A DNA stretch of 17,889 nucleotides, taken from positions 1 through 17,889 of the forward strand of contig DEFH01000040.1 in assembly GCA_002350705.1 (NCBI GenBank), written 5' to 3'. Shown here piece by piece: positions 7,004-13,993 of this stretch. The number at the start of each line of letters is the position of its first letter. Within the stretch, counting starts at the first letter, position 1. The notes beneath the pieces are model-generated. The model worked only from the letters and a program-made list of their open reading frames with translations, searched no databases and had not been told where the DNA came from. The DNA comes from Ruminococcaceae bacterium UBA2857 (lineage in GTDB: Bacteria; Bacillota; Clostridia; Oscillospirales; Acutalibacteraceae). The translations under genes and the position numbers were made by a program.

Positions 7004-7068
7004 CAGGGATTTTAGTTCCTGCCGAAGTCAAGGGCGAGGAGCCCTTGTGGGGTTTGGGGCAAAGCCCT
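7004..7068. repeat. Three-hairpin G/C-rich intergenic element
   Basis: Three short hairpins stand in a row: arms 7004-7009/7016-7021, 7029-7035/7041-7047 (CAAGGGC ... GCCCTTG) and 7057-7060/7064-7067 (GGGC AAA GCCC). The block is much richer in G than its surroundings and is non-coding. The wording (GGGGTTTGGGGCAAAGCCC) resembles the dispersed palindromic elements I associate with Ruminococcus-type genomes. Copy number cannot be checked in one window. Confidence 0.5.
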
Positions 7069-7086
7069 ATAACAATGCATCAATCA

Positions 7087-7722
7087 TTACCAGTTGACAT
7101 ATACATCGAGTGTGATGTTGTCGCCGCAGCCGCAGTCATACACTCTGCCGTTTTTACCGAAAGGTGTGGCAACGACAGTGCCTTTTTCAAGGAAGTCACT
7201 GGCAAGACAGATATTGTCATAAGCATCGCATACATAGCCGTTTTCATCGGTATGTCTGCCGGGAATGTCCAGACCGCCGCCGGGGAGAACCTGCTCACTG
7301 TAATAAGTCCATCTGTAATCACCCCAGAACTCTACACCGTCAAAGTAAAAATCACTGGCAGCGATAATATCATCAACATAGCTGTCTGCATCGTAATCAC
7401 TGTTAAAGACATCAGCCGTGTCTTCTTCATAGACATCATCTTCTTCAGCGGCATCCGTAAGATAATCGGAGTGCATATAGTATACACCGCCGTCATAAAA
7501 TACCTTGCTCCAGCCGCTGTCAAGTACGGTGATCTGCTCGACAGCAGTACCGGGAGCAGCTACGTCAACAATATTTGCATCGAGACCGGGAGCCTCTCTT
7601 ACTCTCAGATAATCAGTTGTAAAAACGGTATCGGTATCATAAGCCGAAGCCGAATAAGCGGGAACCACACATACAATCATACCGGCAGACACAACAAAAA
7701 GTAATTTACTAAAATTTTTCAT
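7087..7722 (-). CDS. Secreted SH3b-domain protein with 3D/RlpA-like C-terminal domain
   Basis: Predicted to be secreted and to act at the cell wall. Residues 1-28 are a signal peptide (MKNFSKLLFVVSAGMIVCVV..., cleavage after SASA). Residues 33-88 match a bacterial SH3 domain (TDYLRVREAPGLDANIV ... GWSKVFYDGGVYYMHSDYL), which usually binds peptidoglycan. An acidic linker of D/E/Y residues (89-125) follows. Residues 129-211 (GRHTDENGYVCDAYDNICLASDFLEKGTVV ... GRVYDCGCGDNITLDVYVNW) look like a double-psi barrel of the 3D/RlpA kind, related to lytic transglycosylases. The fold call is inferred from the LxxGTxV and VYDCG...LDVYV patterns. Four cysteines (165, 172, 197, 199) could form disulfides. 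AAGGAGG at 7739-7733 sets the start. A clear promoter, an inverted repeat and a folded leader lie upstream; terminators lie downstream. Confidence 0.8.
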   Translation of the reverse strand: MKNFSKLLFVVSAGMIVCVVPAYSASAYDTDTVFTTDYLRVREAPGLDANIVDVAAPGTAVEQITVLDSGWSKVFYDGGVYYMHSDYLTDAAEEDDVYEEDTADVFNSDYDADSYVDDIIAASDFYFDGVEFWGDYRWTYYSEQVLPGGGLDIPGRHTDENGYVCDAYDNICLASDFLEKGTVVATPFGKNGRVYDCGCGDNITLDVYVNW

Positions 7723-7808
7723 TTGAAAATATCCTCCTTAAAATTGGTGAAATCATCACCTGTGCTGCAGCCAATTTTTCTATCGGTTTCTCTCTTTCGT
7801 AAGCCGCA
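7723..7808 (-). promoter_or_regulatory. Leader of the SH3b gene with mutually exclusive hairpins
   Basis: About 85 bases of leader. One hairpin pairs 7771-7778 with 7740-7747 (8 bp) and ends right beside the ribosome binding site at 7733-7739. An inner hairpin pairs 7756-7760 with 7746-7750. The two share bases 7746-7747, so full pairing of one disturbs the other. It fits no riboswitch class I know; control of translation is inference. Confidence 0.4.
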
Positions 7809-7814
7809 AGACAT

Positions 7815-7843
7815 ATCTTAAAGGATTTTGAGCCATTTGTCAA
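7815..7843 (-). promoter_or_regulatory. Promoter of the SH3b gene
   Basis: On the minus strand: TTGACA (7843-7838), 17-base spacer, TAAGAT (7820-7815). Within the 349-base gap 7723-8071, this promoter serves the minus-strand gene and the one at 8004-8033 serves the plus-strand gene. The middle (about 7871-8003) shows nothing I can assign. Confidence 0.8.
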
Positions 7844-7848
7844 GCCTA

Positions 7849-7870
7849 AATATTACAATTTTGTAATATT
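7849..7870. promoter_or_regulatory. Perfect inverted repeat, likely operator
   Basis: Arms AATATTACAA (7849-7858) and its exact complement (7861-7870) are separated by two T. It sits 5 bases upstream of the SH3b gene's -35 box, the usual place for an activator dimer. It has no T run outside the arms to make it a terminator, and no gene ends nearby. Confidence 0.5.
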
Positions 7871-8003
7871 GGTGAAGATGATACGATTTTTTTACACACG
7901 ATACCATGAAATACAGTCTATTTTAACAATGGTTACAAGACTGAAACCGACAAATTGCAAATCTGTAAAAAAATAAAATCCATTGTGATACAGACAAAAT
8001 TCG

Positions 8004-8033
8004 TTGTAAAAATCATTCGGGAAGTGGTATAAA
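8004..8033 (+). promoter_or_regulatory. Promoter of the YbjN-like/pdaA unit
   Basis: TTGTAA (8004-8009), 18-base spacer, TATAAA (8028-8033) preceded by TGG, an extended -10. The transcript should start about 30 bases before the TTG start at 8072. Confidence 0.55.
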
Positions 8034-8071
8034 TAGTGTGAGAAAACTACGCAGGAGGGAGAAGAGTACGG

Positions 8072-8515
8072 TTGACAGTAACAGCGGCAAAATCCAAAAA
8101 GGCATATCAGACTTTATGCAGAGTGCTGGAAAGAAATGACATTCTGCATGAATGTGACGAAAAAAATTTATGTGTGAAGTGCTGTGTCAGCGGAAAAGAA
8201 ACGGAATTGAAATTGATTTTTGTGATAGAGCCTCCGAAAATGCTCATATCACTGTATGCCCCCATGAATATCATTGCCTCATGGGAGAACGCTTCGGATC
8301 TGGCATTTGCCTTGTGTGTGATCAATGATTCCCTGTCGGACGGTCATTTTTGTTTTGACGCAAAAGGTATGGGCGTGTATTTCAAAATGACATCCAGTTT
8401 TTACAATTCCTTTATCAACGATTCCATTTTTGAATATATGCTTTCGGTGGCGGCAGAAAAGACAGACGAATATTATTCGAGAATCAATGCGTTAAGTGTC
8501 TCGTGGAAGTCATAA
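8072..8515 (+). CDS. Small YbjN-like protein
   Basis: A 147-residue predicted cytoplasmic protein, without signal peptide or membrane span. The pattern of one helix, a run of strands (NLCVKCCVSGKETELKLIFVIEPPKMLISLYAP), a helix containing CVINDSLSDGHFCFDAKGMGVYF, and a final long helix (SIFEYMLSVAAEKTDEYYSRINAL) resembles the YbjN / type III chaperone-like fold. The 'IN....G.F..D.kg..v.F' signature is the best clue. The start is TTG 8072, because AGGAGGG (8053-8059) lies 12 bases upstream and no ATG or GTG fits. It is the first gene of a likely two-gene unit with the PdaA-type deacetylase 64 bases downstream, with no terminator between. YbjN-type proteins often act as small regulators or chaperones; any link to PdaA is inference. 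Confidence 0.6.
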   Translation: MTVTAAKSKKAYQTLCRVLERNDILHECDEKNLCVKCCVSGKETELKLIFVIEPPKMLISLYAPMNIIASWENASDLAFALCVINDSLSDGHFCFDAKGMGVYFKMTSSFYNSFINDSIFEYMLSVAAEKTDEYYSRINALSVSWKS

Positions 8516-8579
8516 TTTTTGCAGGAGTGTCATATCATAATGGTGATTCAGTTTTGCACAGAGAACGGGGTGTCGGAGA

Positions 8580-9386
8580 ATGTATTTTGTATTGAAAAGA
8601 AAAACGCTTGTGACAGCCATATCAGCGGTGCTGGTGTTGTGTATGACAGCACTGGTCATTTCAGGCATATCGTCTCATCAAGCCGTGATGACGAGTACAG
8701 ATGTCAACTGGGGATTGAGTTTCAATTCCTCGGACGGTATTCCCACAGGCAACGCTTCAGCCGCCAAACTTAAAGAATCCAATGCTTATTACGTGGGAGA
8801 TACCTCACAGAAGAAAATCTATCTGACGTTTGATGCAGGCTATGAAAACGGCTATACGGCACATATTCTGGACGTTCTGAAAAAACATCATGTGCAGGCA
8901 ACGTTTTTTCTCGTGGGAAATTTTATTCAGACGGCTCCGGAACTGGTGAAACGCATGGTCAGCGAGGGGCATATTGTGGGCAATCATACCATGACGCACC
9001 CTGATATGTCATCTATTTCGGATATGACATCCTTTCAAAAAGAAATTTCCGGTCTCGAAAAGCTGTACAAAGATACCACCGGAAAGGAAATGCTGAAACT
9101 TTACCGCCCCCCGCAGGGAAAATTCAGTGAAGAAAATCTGAAAATGGCAAAAGAGATGGGCTATGCGACAATTTTCTGGAGTCTTGCGTATGTGGACTGG
9201 TACAATGATAATCAGCCGACCAAAGAACAGGCTTTTGACAAGCTGCTGCCCCGTATCCATAACGGAGCCGTTGTCCTGCTGCACAGCACCTCTCAGACAA
9301 ACAGTGATATTTTAGATGAACTTCTGACAAAATGGGAAGAAATGGGTTATCACATAGCACCCATTACAGAATTGATTTCCGCATAG
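8580..9386 (+). CDS. pdaA: PdaA-type polysaccharide deacetylase (delta-lactam biosynthesis)
   Basis: Membrane-anchored or secreted NodB-fold deacetylase. In B. subtilis PdaA removes the N-acetyl group from muramic acid, making the muramic delta-lactam of the spore cortex. All motifs are present: TFDAGYENGYT (D85 base), GNHTMTHPD (metal ligands H136, H140), RPPQGKFS (176-183), the FWSLAYVDW strand (199-207) and GAVVLLHSTS (H235). TFDAGYENGYT and the FWS.A.VDW segment are specific to the PdaA group rather than to chitin or xylan deacetylases. Residues 10-30 are a hydrophobic signal/anchor. The 268-residue length is normal. The start ATG 8580 uses GGGGTG (8567-8572); a TTG at 8592 is a possible alternative that gives a more typical MKRKTL start. 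It implies, but does not prove, a spore-forming organism. A terminator follows. Confidence 0.88.
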   Translation: MYFVLKRKTLVTAISAVLVLCMTALVISGISSHQAVMTSTDVNWGLSFNSSDGIPTGNASAAKLKESNAYYVGDTSQKKIYLTFDAGYENGYTAHILDVLKKHHVQATFFLVGNFIQTAPELVKRMVSEGHIVGNHTMTHPDMSSISDMTSFQKEISGLEKLYKDTTGKEMLKLYRPPQGKFSEENLKMAKEMGYATIFWSLAYVDWYNDNQPTKEQAFDKLLPRIHNGAVVLLHSTSQTNSDILDELLTKWEEMGYHIAPITELISA

Positions 9387-9392
9387 ACATCC

Positions 9393-9427
9393 TATCGGCT
9401 AACAAGAGTGCTTAGCCGATATTTTTG
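9393..9427 (+). terminator. Intrinsic terminator of the pdaA unit
   Basis: A 10-bp stem (arms 9393-9402 and 9412-9421) with a 9-base loop, followed by TTTTT, 7 bases after the pdaA stop codon. Confidence 0.88.
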
Positions 9428-9440
9428 TGCAGATAAAATG

Positions 9441-9476
9441 TTGAAATTTTTGTTAAAATGTTATATGATATATAAT
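9441..9476 (+). promoter_or_regulatory. Promoter region of the transglutaminase operon
   Basis: Best match is TTGAAA (9441-9446), 17-base spacer, TATGAT (9464-9469). An alternative -10, TATAAT at 9471-9476, pairs with TTGTTA (9450-9455) at a short 15-base spacing. The leader is about 35-40 bases. Confidence 0.6.
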
Positions 9477-9510
9477 AATCAAAAATATGTTTGCAAAGGA
9501 GAGAAAATGT

Positions 9511-10311
9511 TTGGGAAATATAAAAGAAAAGCTGTCCGAACCGCTCAGTCAGATATTGATATTTGCATTGCTTTTTATGATGAGTTTTGTAGGAATCGTG
9601 CTGACTGTCCGTGACGATAAAGTCAGGAATACTCCCGATACAACCGATCCCCGTACTTACGGAACAGTAACATCCATCGCTTCATCCTATACGGTGCCCG
9701 CTGCAAAGGGAGAGGTGAAAGAATATTATACTGTTACCGTTGATTTCAGTACGGAGGACGGTACGGAATATACCAATGTATTTGTCTATAACGTGCCCTT
9801 TGCCGTGAATACAGGAGACCGTCTGTATATCGAGTATGATGAGACACAACCGAATATATGTTCCGTGGTAGATGATCCGCCTGTGCAGTATCACTCATTG
9901 CTTTATATCTTTTTTGCGGCATTGGGCATATTCAGTATATTCGGATTCGCTTTGGCGGTCAGACGTTCCAATTTGCAGAGAATCAAGAAAGAAGTGGACA
10001 GGAAAAATGCAGAACTCAGTGATCTGGAAAATGTCAAGGAAGGCTATGGCAGCTATGACGGCACAGGAAAGATAAATCTTGATGCAGCACCTTTTTCCGA
10101 TCGGATTGACTATAATCAGATTTATGATGAAAATCAGGGTGTAATGGATTCTTTCTATGATCCGACAGCTCCTTATATGGGATATGATGACAGTACAGAC
10201 GGGCAGCCGCCGGCACAGGAATTTTACGCTCCCGGAACGCAGCCGCAGTCGTATGCGGAGAAATTTGAACCATACAAGGGTTATGAAGAGCCTGATGAAC
10301 ATCTTTTGTAA
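9511..10311 (+). CDS. DUF3592-type membrane protein with tyrosine-rich tail
   Basis: A 266-residue protein with two membrane spans (about 13-33 and 129-150). The extracytoplasmic part between them matches DUF3592 (YGTVTSI...EYYTVTVDFSTEDGTEYTNV...VNTGDRLYIEYDETQPN). A basic, coiled-coil-like segment (151-175) and a long low-complexity tail (176-266) rich in Y, D, P and Q follow, predicted to be cytoplasmic. AAAGGAG (9495-9501) lies 9 bases before TTG 9511, giving the product MGNIKEKLSE. An in-frame ATG at 9487 lies upstream of that binding site. The nearer ATG at 9507 is in another frame that stops after 35 codons, so TTG 9511 is my choice. First gene of a three-gene operon; the next begins 15 bases later. 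Function unknown. Confidence 0.75.
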   Translation: MGNIKEKLSEPLSQILIFALLFMMSFVGIVLTVRDDKVRNTPDTTDPRTYGTVTSIASSYTVPAAKGEVKEYYTVTVDFSTEDGTEYTNVFVYNVPFAVNTGDRLYIEYDETQPNICSVVDDPPVQYHSLLYIFFAALGIFSIFGFALAVRRSNLQRIKKEVDRKNAELSDLENVKEGYGSYDGTGKINLDAAPFSDRIDYNQIYDENQGVMDSFYDPTAPYMGYDDSTDGQPPAQEFYAPGTQPQSYAEKFEPYKGYEEPDEHLL

Positions 10312-10326
10312 AAGGAGCTGCATGGA

Positions 10327-11778
10327 ATGAAAAGGTTATCAAAAATCGTTATAGTGACAATCGGTATGATACTTTGCTGTACAGGCTGTATGTATCATGA
10401 CGCACAGAATTCTGCCGTATCGGAAGTTGTTCAGACAACGCAAAGCGATATAAATGAACAGGGAGATAATTCCAATCATCAGAACAGCCGTTCTGCAAGC
10501 GAAATATCTTCACGAGCTTCTCAGAGTATTGCTTCCGGCAGTTCAGACGAACCGGAAAGCTCCCTGCATGAGTCGAGCGAACCGTCAGAAACAGTAAGCG
10601 ATGACGAAAGCTCACAGCCGTCACAGACGGAAAGTTCTCAGGAATCCAGCAAAGAAGTGTCGAAAGAAGTGTCTCAGACACCGGAAAAGGTACCGGATGA
10701 ATCCATTGTCTATGAGATGAACAAAAAATATTTTGTAAAGAGACTGGATGATACTTCTGCGATGGTTTTTCTGCAGATGTATGATGCGGTACAGAATTTT
10801 GAGGAAAGTGTGACATTCAATGAGATCATTGCTTCGGATTTGCTGGACAGCCTGATGTTTTTGCTGAACTATGACTGTCCGGAACTGATACAGCTCAACG
10901 GAGACTATTCTCCGATATATGCGGATGACAGCTGTAAAACGGTGTCAGGCGTGGGCTTTACGTATAATATGGACAGGGAAGAGTATCGGGAATATACAGA
11001 TGAACTGTATGTATTTTTTGAGAACTTGAAAGCAGATATCGGCAATGAGAGCGATGTGGAAAAGGAAAAATATGTTTATGATATGATTTTCAATACCTGT
11101 GTGTATGACGACACGGAAAAGTATTCCGGTACGGTATACGGCACATTGATCAATCATATCGGACGCTGTGAGGGCATATCCAAGTCATTCCTGTGGTGTA
11201 TGAGAGAACTGGATATCGAGTGTATGTGCGTTTCCGGCACGCCGAAATGGGAAACGGCAGCACTGTATTCCGGTCATTCCTGGAATATCGTAAAAATCAA
11301 CGGCAGATACTATCAATTAGACCTGACAATTGACAATATCCGTGAAACAGGCAATGAAGATGAAAAGACATATCCCAATTACGGTTACTTCAACGTAGAT
11401 GACACATTTAATGATGAAACGCATGAAGTTTATGGTTTTTACAGAGAATTCGGCTTGCCGGAGTGCAAGAGCGACAAGGCAAATTATCATAAAATGAACG
11501 GCCTGTATATCTGTGCAGATGAAGATATACAGGAACGTCTGACAGAAATTATGGAAAATTATTTTATTGATGGAAAGCTGGATCATATTTCTGTCAAGTT
11601 TGAAAATCCGGCAGGTCTGAACAGGGCTAATCAGTATATCAATGACTGGATACAGGAATTTGTGGAGTCACAGGGGATCGGTACCTATGACTATGACAGC
11701 ACCTATGATGAAATATGCCGTACGATTACCATTTATGCGGAGGCATTTGAGGCTGAGGAACAGGAGATAGATGATTAA
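10327..11778 (+). CDS. Transglutaminase-like lipoprotein
   Basis: A 483-residue protein of the outer membrane face. Residues 1-21 form a lipoprotein signal (ILCCTGC, lipid on C21). Residues 54-117 are a Ser/Glu/Gln-rich linker of the kind that spans the cell wall. From about 130 a folded region holds a transglutaminase-like cysteine-protease core: GRCEGISKSFLWCMRELDIECMCVSG with C281, GHSWNIVKI with H317 and YYQLDLTID with D332, the complete Cys-His-Asp triad in order and normal spacing. A further ~130 residues follow, without a recognised domain. Bacterial proteins of this class can be proteases, amidases or crosslinkers; the reaction cannot be chosen from sequence. AAAGGAG before ATG 10327 sets the start. 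It lies 15 bases after and 15 bases before the two DUF3592-type genes, so the three are surely co-transcribed. Confidence 0.87.
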   Translation: MKRLSKIVIVTIGMILCCTGCMYHDAQNSAVSEVVQTTQSDINEQGDNSNHQNSRSASEISSRASQSIASGSSDEPESSLHESSEPSETVSDDESSQPSQTESSQESSKEVSKEVSQTPEKVPDESIVYEMNKKYFVKRLDDTSAMVFLQMYDAVQNFEESVTFNEIIASDLLDSLMFLLNYDCPELIQLNGDYSPIYADDSCKTVSGVGFTYNMDREEYREYTDELYVFFENLKADIGNESDVEKEKYVYDMIFNTCVYDDTEKYSGTVYGTLINHIGRCEGISKSFLWCMRELDIECMCVSGTPKWETAALYSGHSWNIVKINGRYYQLDLTIDNIRETGNEDEKTYPNYGYFNVDDTFNDETHEVYGFYREFGLPECKSDKANYHKMNGLYICADEDIQERLTEIMENYFIDGKLDHISVKFENPAGLNRANQYINDWIQEFVESQGIGTYDYDSTYDEICRTITIYAEAFEAEEQEIDD

Positions 11779-11793
11779 AGGAGAATTATTGAG

Positions 11794-12456
11794 ATGAAAA
11801 GGAAACTTTCACTGGAAAGAATCGGGATGAGAGGAAGCATTATTCTGCTGATTATCGGAACCATTCTTCTGAGTGCGGGAACGATTGTTCAGATTGCCAA
11901 CAGCCGTCTGCCTGATAAGGCCGCAGTATGCATGGCAACGATTACAGGCTTTCAGGATGCGGAAAGCTCTGAAATATCGTCAGCTCCCACTACTGTTGTG
12001 ACCTATCAGTATAACGGGAAAATCTATGAAAATATCACACTCCGCCAGTATGAGGGCTCGTGGCAGAAAGGAGATATATTGAAAATCTATGTCAGCGAAG
12101 AAGATCCGACGATGATATGGACGAAAACGATGCTGTATCGTGGAGTGATGATCATCTTTTTGTCTGTGCCGTTTCTGACAATAGGCATTTATAAAATTGT
12201 GCAGTTTAAACGAAACAAAAAAGTCAGAGATGATGAAAGCGATACCGATACCGAAGAAGAAATCAAATATAAGCGTTCCTCTTTTATTATCCCGTTGGCA
12301 GCAGGCATACCGTTTACCATAGCAGGACTGTTTCTGAGAGCAATGGAAAATGACTCTATTCTGGCATTGGTGATCATTGTGATGGGCGGAAGTGCCGTTA
12401 TTGTAGGCGTGATTGCACTGCTCAACTTTGTGCACCTGACATTCGGCAAAAAATAA
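11794..12456 (+). CDS. DUF3592-like membrane protein, four spans
   Basis: A 220-residue membrane protein. Spans are at about 14-34, 116-136, 163-182 and 188-212. The loop between the first two (residues 42-112: AAVCMATITGF ... TTVVTYQYNGKIYENI ... WQKGDILKIYVSEEDPTMIW) has the strand pattern and the GD-h-h-h-h-Y-...-D/E-P ending of DUF3592, like the first gene of this operon but with weaker identity. An acidic segment (146-158, DDESDTDTEEEIK) lies on the cytoplasmic side between spans two and three. AAAGGAG precedes ATG 11794. It ends the operon; no intrinsic terminator is seen before the trpB2 promoter 33 bases later. Two DUF3592-type proteins around one surface enzyme suggest a membrane complex, which is inference. 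Confidence 0.7.
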   Translation: MKRKLSLERIGMRGSIILLIIGTILLSAGTIVQIANSRLPDKAAVCMATITGFQDAESSEISSAPTTVVTYQYNGKIYENITLRQYEGSWQKGDILKIYVSEEDPTMIWTKTMLYRGVMIIFLSVPFLTIGIYKIVQFKRNKKVRDDESDTDTEEEIKYKRSSFIIPLAAGIPFTIAGLFLRAMENDSILALVIIVMGGSAVIVGVIALLNFVHLTFGKK

Positions 12457-12489
12457 TGGTAAAAAAGATATATTGTAACTATGTGTCAC

Positions 12490-12518
12490 TTGACAACAGG
12501 TCACTGGTAAAATATAAT
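12490..12518 (+). promoter_or_regulatory. Perfect consensus promoter of the trpB2-like gene
   Basis: TTGACA (12490-12495), 17-base spacer, TATAAT (12513-12518). A direct repeat GTCACT (12485-12490 and 12500-12505) brackets the -35 box. The leader is only about 30 bases, too short for a T-box or trp attenuator. Confidence 0.9.
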
Positions 12519-12555
12519 AGAAAAGTAAATAGTAATATCAAAGGAGATATGAAAA

Positions 12556-13923
12556 ATGGCTAAAATACCTTACAGATTTTATCTGACCGAGGAACAGATG
12601 CCGACACAATGGTATAATCTTCGTGCGGATATGAAAGAACAACCTGCCCCCCTGCTGAATCCTGCTACATTGCAGCCTCTCAAAGAAGAGGATTTGTATC
12701 CCATCTTCTGTAAAGAGCTTGCTCATCAGGAAATGGACAGTGAAACACGATATGTTGACATTCCCGAAGAGATTCAGGAAATGTATAAAATCTATCGTCC
12801 GTCACCGCTGATTCGTGCCTACAATCTGGAAAAAGAGCTCGGTACACCTGCTAAAATTTATTACAAATTTGAGGGTAATAATACATCAGGCAGCCACAAG
12901 CTGAATTCCGCTATCGCACAGGCATACTATGCAAAAAAACAGGGACTGACATCTGTTACGACCGAGACGGGTGCCGGACAGTGGGGAACGGCTTTGTCAG
13001 AGGCGTGTGCTTACTTCCATCTGCCGCTGACAGTGTATATGGTAAAATGTTCCTTTATGCAGAAGCCTTACAGAAAGGCAGTTATGCAGACATTTGATGC
13101 CAATGTGATTCCGAGTCCGTCCGATACGACTGCCGTCGGCAGAAAAATCCTTGCGGAAAACCCTGATACCACAGGCAGCCTCGGCTGTGCGATTTCTGAG
13201 GCAGTCGAAAAGGCAACCACTACTGATGGATGCCGTTATGTATTGGGTTCCGTATTGAATCAGGTATTGCTGCACCAGTCTGTTATCGGTCTGGAAGCAA
13301 AGAAAGCAATGGAGATTCTGGGTGAATATCCGGATGTTGTTGTCGGCTGTGCGGGAGGCGGATCCAATCTGGGAGGTCTGATTGCACCGTTCATGCGTGA
13401 CAAGCTTGTAGACGGCAAGAAAACAAGATTTGTAGCTGTAGAACCTGCATCATGCCCGTCACTGACAAGAGGCAAGTATGCCTATGACTTCTGCGATACA
13501 GGCAAGGTAACACCAATGGCGAAAATGTATACATTGGGCTGTGACTTTATTCCGTCAGCCAACCATGCGGGCGGACTGCGTTATCACGGAATGTCCCCGA
13601 TTCTGTCCAAATTGTACCATGACGGCTATATGGAGGCGGTTTCATACGAGCAGACAAAGGTATTTGAAGCGGCAACACTTTTTGCAAGAGTAGAGACAAT
13701 CCTGCCGGCACCGGAATCCTCTCATGCTATCAGAGGAGCTATTGACGAAGCTCTCAAATGCAAGGAAACAGGCGAACAAAAGACCATCCTGTTTGGTCTG
13801 ACAGGTACAGGTTATTTTGATATGACAGCCTACAGTGCATTCCATGAAGGAAAAATGACAGATTATATTCCGACTGACGAGGAATTGCAGAAAGGCTTTG
13901 ACAGACTTCCGAAAGTAGATTAA
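12556..13923 (+). CDS. trpB: TrpB-like PLP-dependent enzyme (TrpB2 type)
   Basis: Beta chain of tryptophan synthase of the TrpB2 subgroup: joins L-serine and indole to give L-tryptophan, using pyridoxal phosphate. At 455 residues it is longer than TrpB1 (about 400) and has the N-terminal extension typical of TrpB2 (PYRFYLTEEQMPTQWYNLRADM). SGSHKLNSA carries the PLP lysine K115. ETGAGQWG (137-144) is the catalytic glutamate/loop region, and GCAGGGSN (264-271) binds the PLP phosphate. SSHA and a C-terminal GLTGTGYFD are also typical. No trpA or other trp gene is adjacent, so it may salvage indole rather than work in a synthase complex. It has its own consensus promoter and a terminator. AAAGGAG precedes ATG 12556. 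Other TrpB2 reactions (for example with O-phosphoserine) cannot be excluded. Confidence 0.92.
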   Translation: MAKIPYRFYLTEEQMPTQWYNLRADMKEQPAPLLNPATLQPLKEEDLYPIFCKELAHQEMDSETRYVDIPEEIQEMYKIYRPSPLIRAYNLEKELGTPAKIYYKFEGNNTSGSHKLNSAIAQAYYAKKQGLTSVTTETGAGQWGTALSEACAYFHLPLTVYMVKCSFMQKPYRKAVMQTFDANVIPSPSDTTAVGRKILAENPDTTGSLGCAISEAVEKATTTDGCRYVLGSVLNQVLLHQSVIGLEAKKAMEILGEYPDVVVGCAGGGSNLGGLIAPFMRDKLVDGKKTRFVAVEPASCPSLTRGKYAYDFCDTGKVTPMAKMYTLGCDFIPSANHAGGLRYHGMSPILSKLYHDGYMEAVSYEQTKVFEAATLFARVETILPAPESSHAIRGAIDEALKCKETGEQKTILFGLTGTGYFDMTAYSAFHEGKMTDYIPTDEELQKGFDRLPKVD

Positions 13924-13929
13924 TATACG

Positions 13930-13962
13930 AATGCAGGACAGTTTGACTGCCCTGCATTTTTT
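13930..13962 (+). terminator. Intrinsic terminator of trpB2
   Basis: Outer stem 13930-13937/13951-13958 (8 bp), one A-C mismatch, inner stem 13939-13942/13946-13949, then T residues. It begins 7 bases after the stop codon. The YoaK-type gene 32 bases later shows no promoter of its own, so some read-through is likely. Confidence 0.85.
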
Positions 13963-13993
13963 GTACAGAGTCATTTGAAAGAGGCGGAAAAAA

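Noticed and set aside
6997..7704. 235-codon plus-strand frame opposite the SH3b gene
   Set aside because: The minus frame has a signal peptide, SH3b motifs, binding site and promoter; the plus frame is its mirror and runs through the hairpin element.
7930..7977. 15-codon ATG frame in the 7723-8071 gap
   Set aside because: No ribosome binding site, promoter or recognisable product.
8519..8773. 84-codon frame overlapping the start of the PdaA gene
   Set aside because: It runs in a shifted frame through the PdaA signal peptide and shows no family resemblance. The AGGAG at 8523-8527 is probably incidental.
12519..12555. T-box or tryptophan attenuator before trpB2
   Set aside because: The leader is about 30 bases and unstructured; neither element fits.
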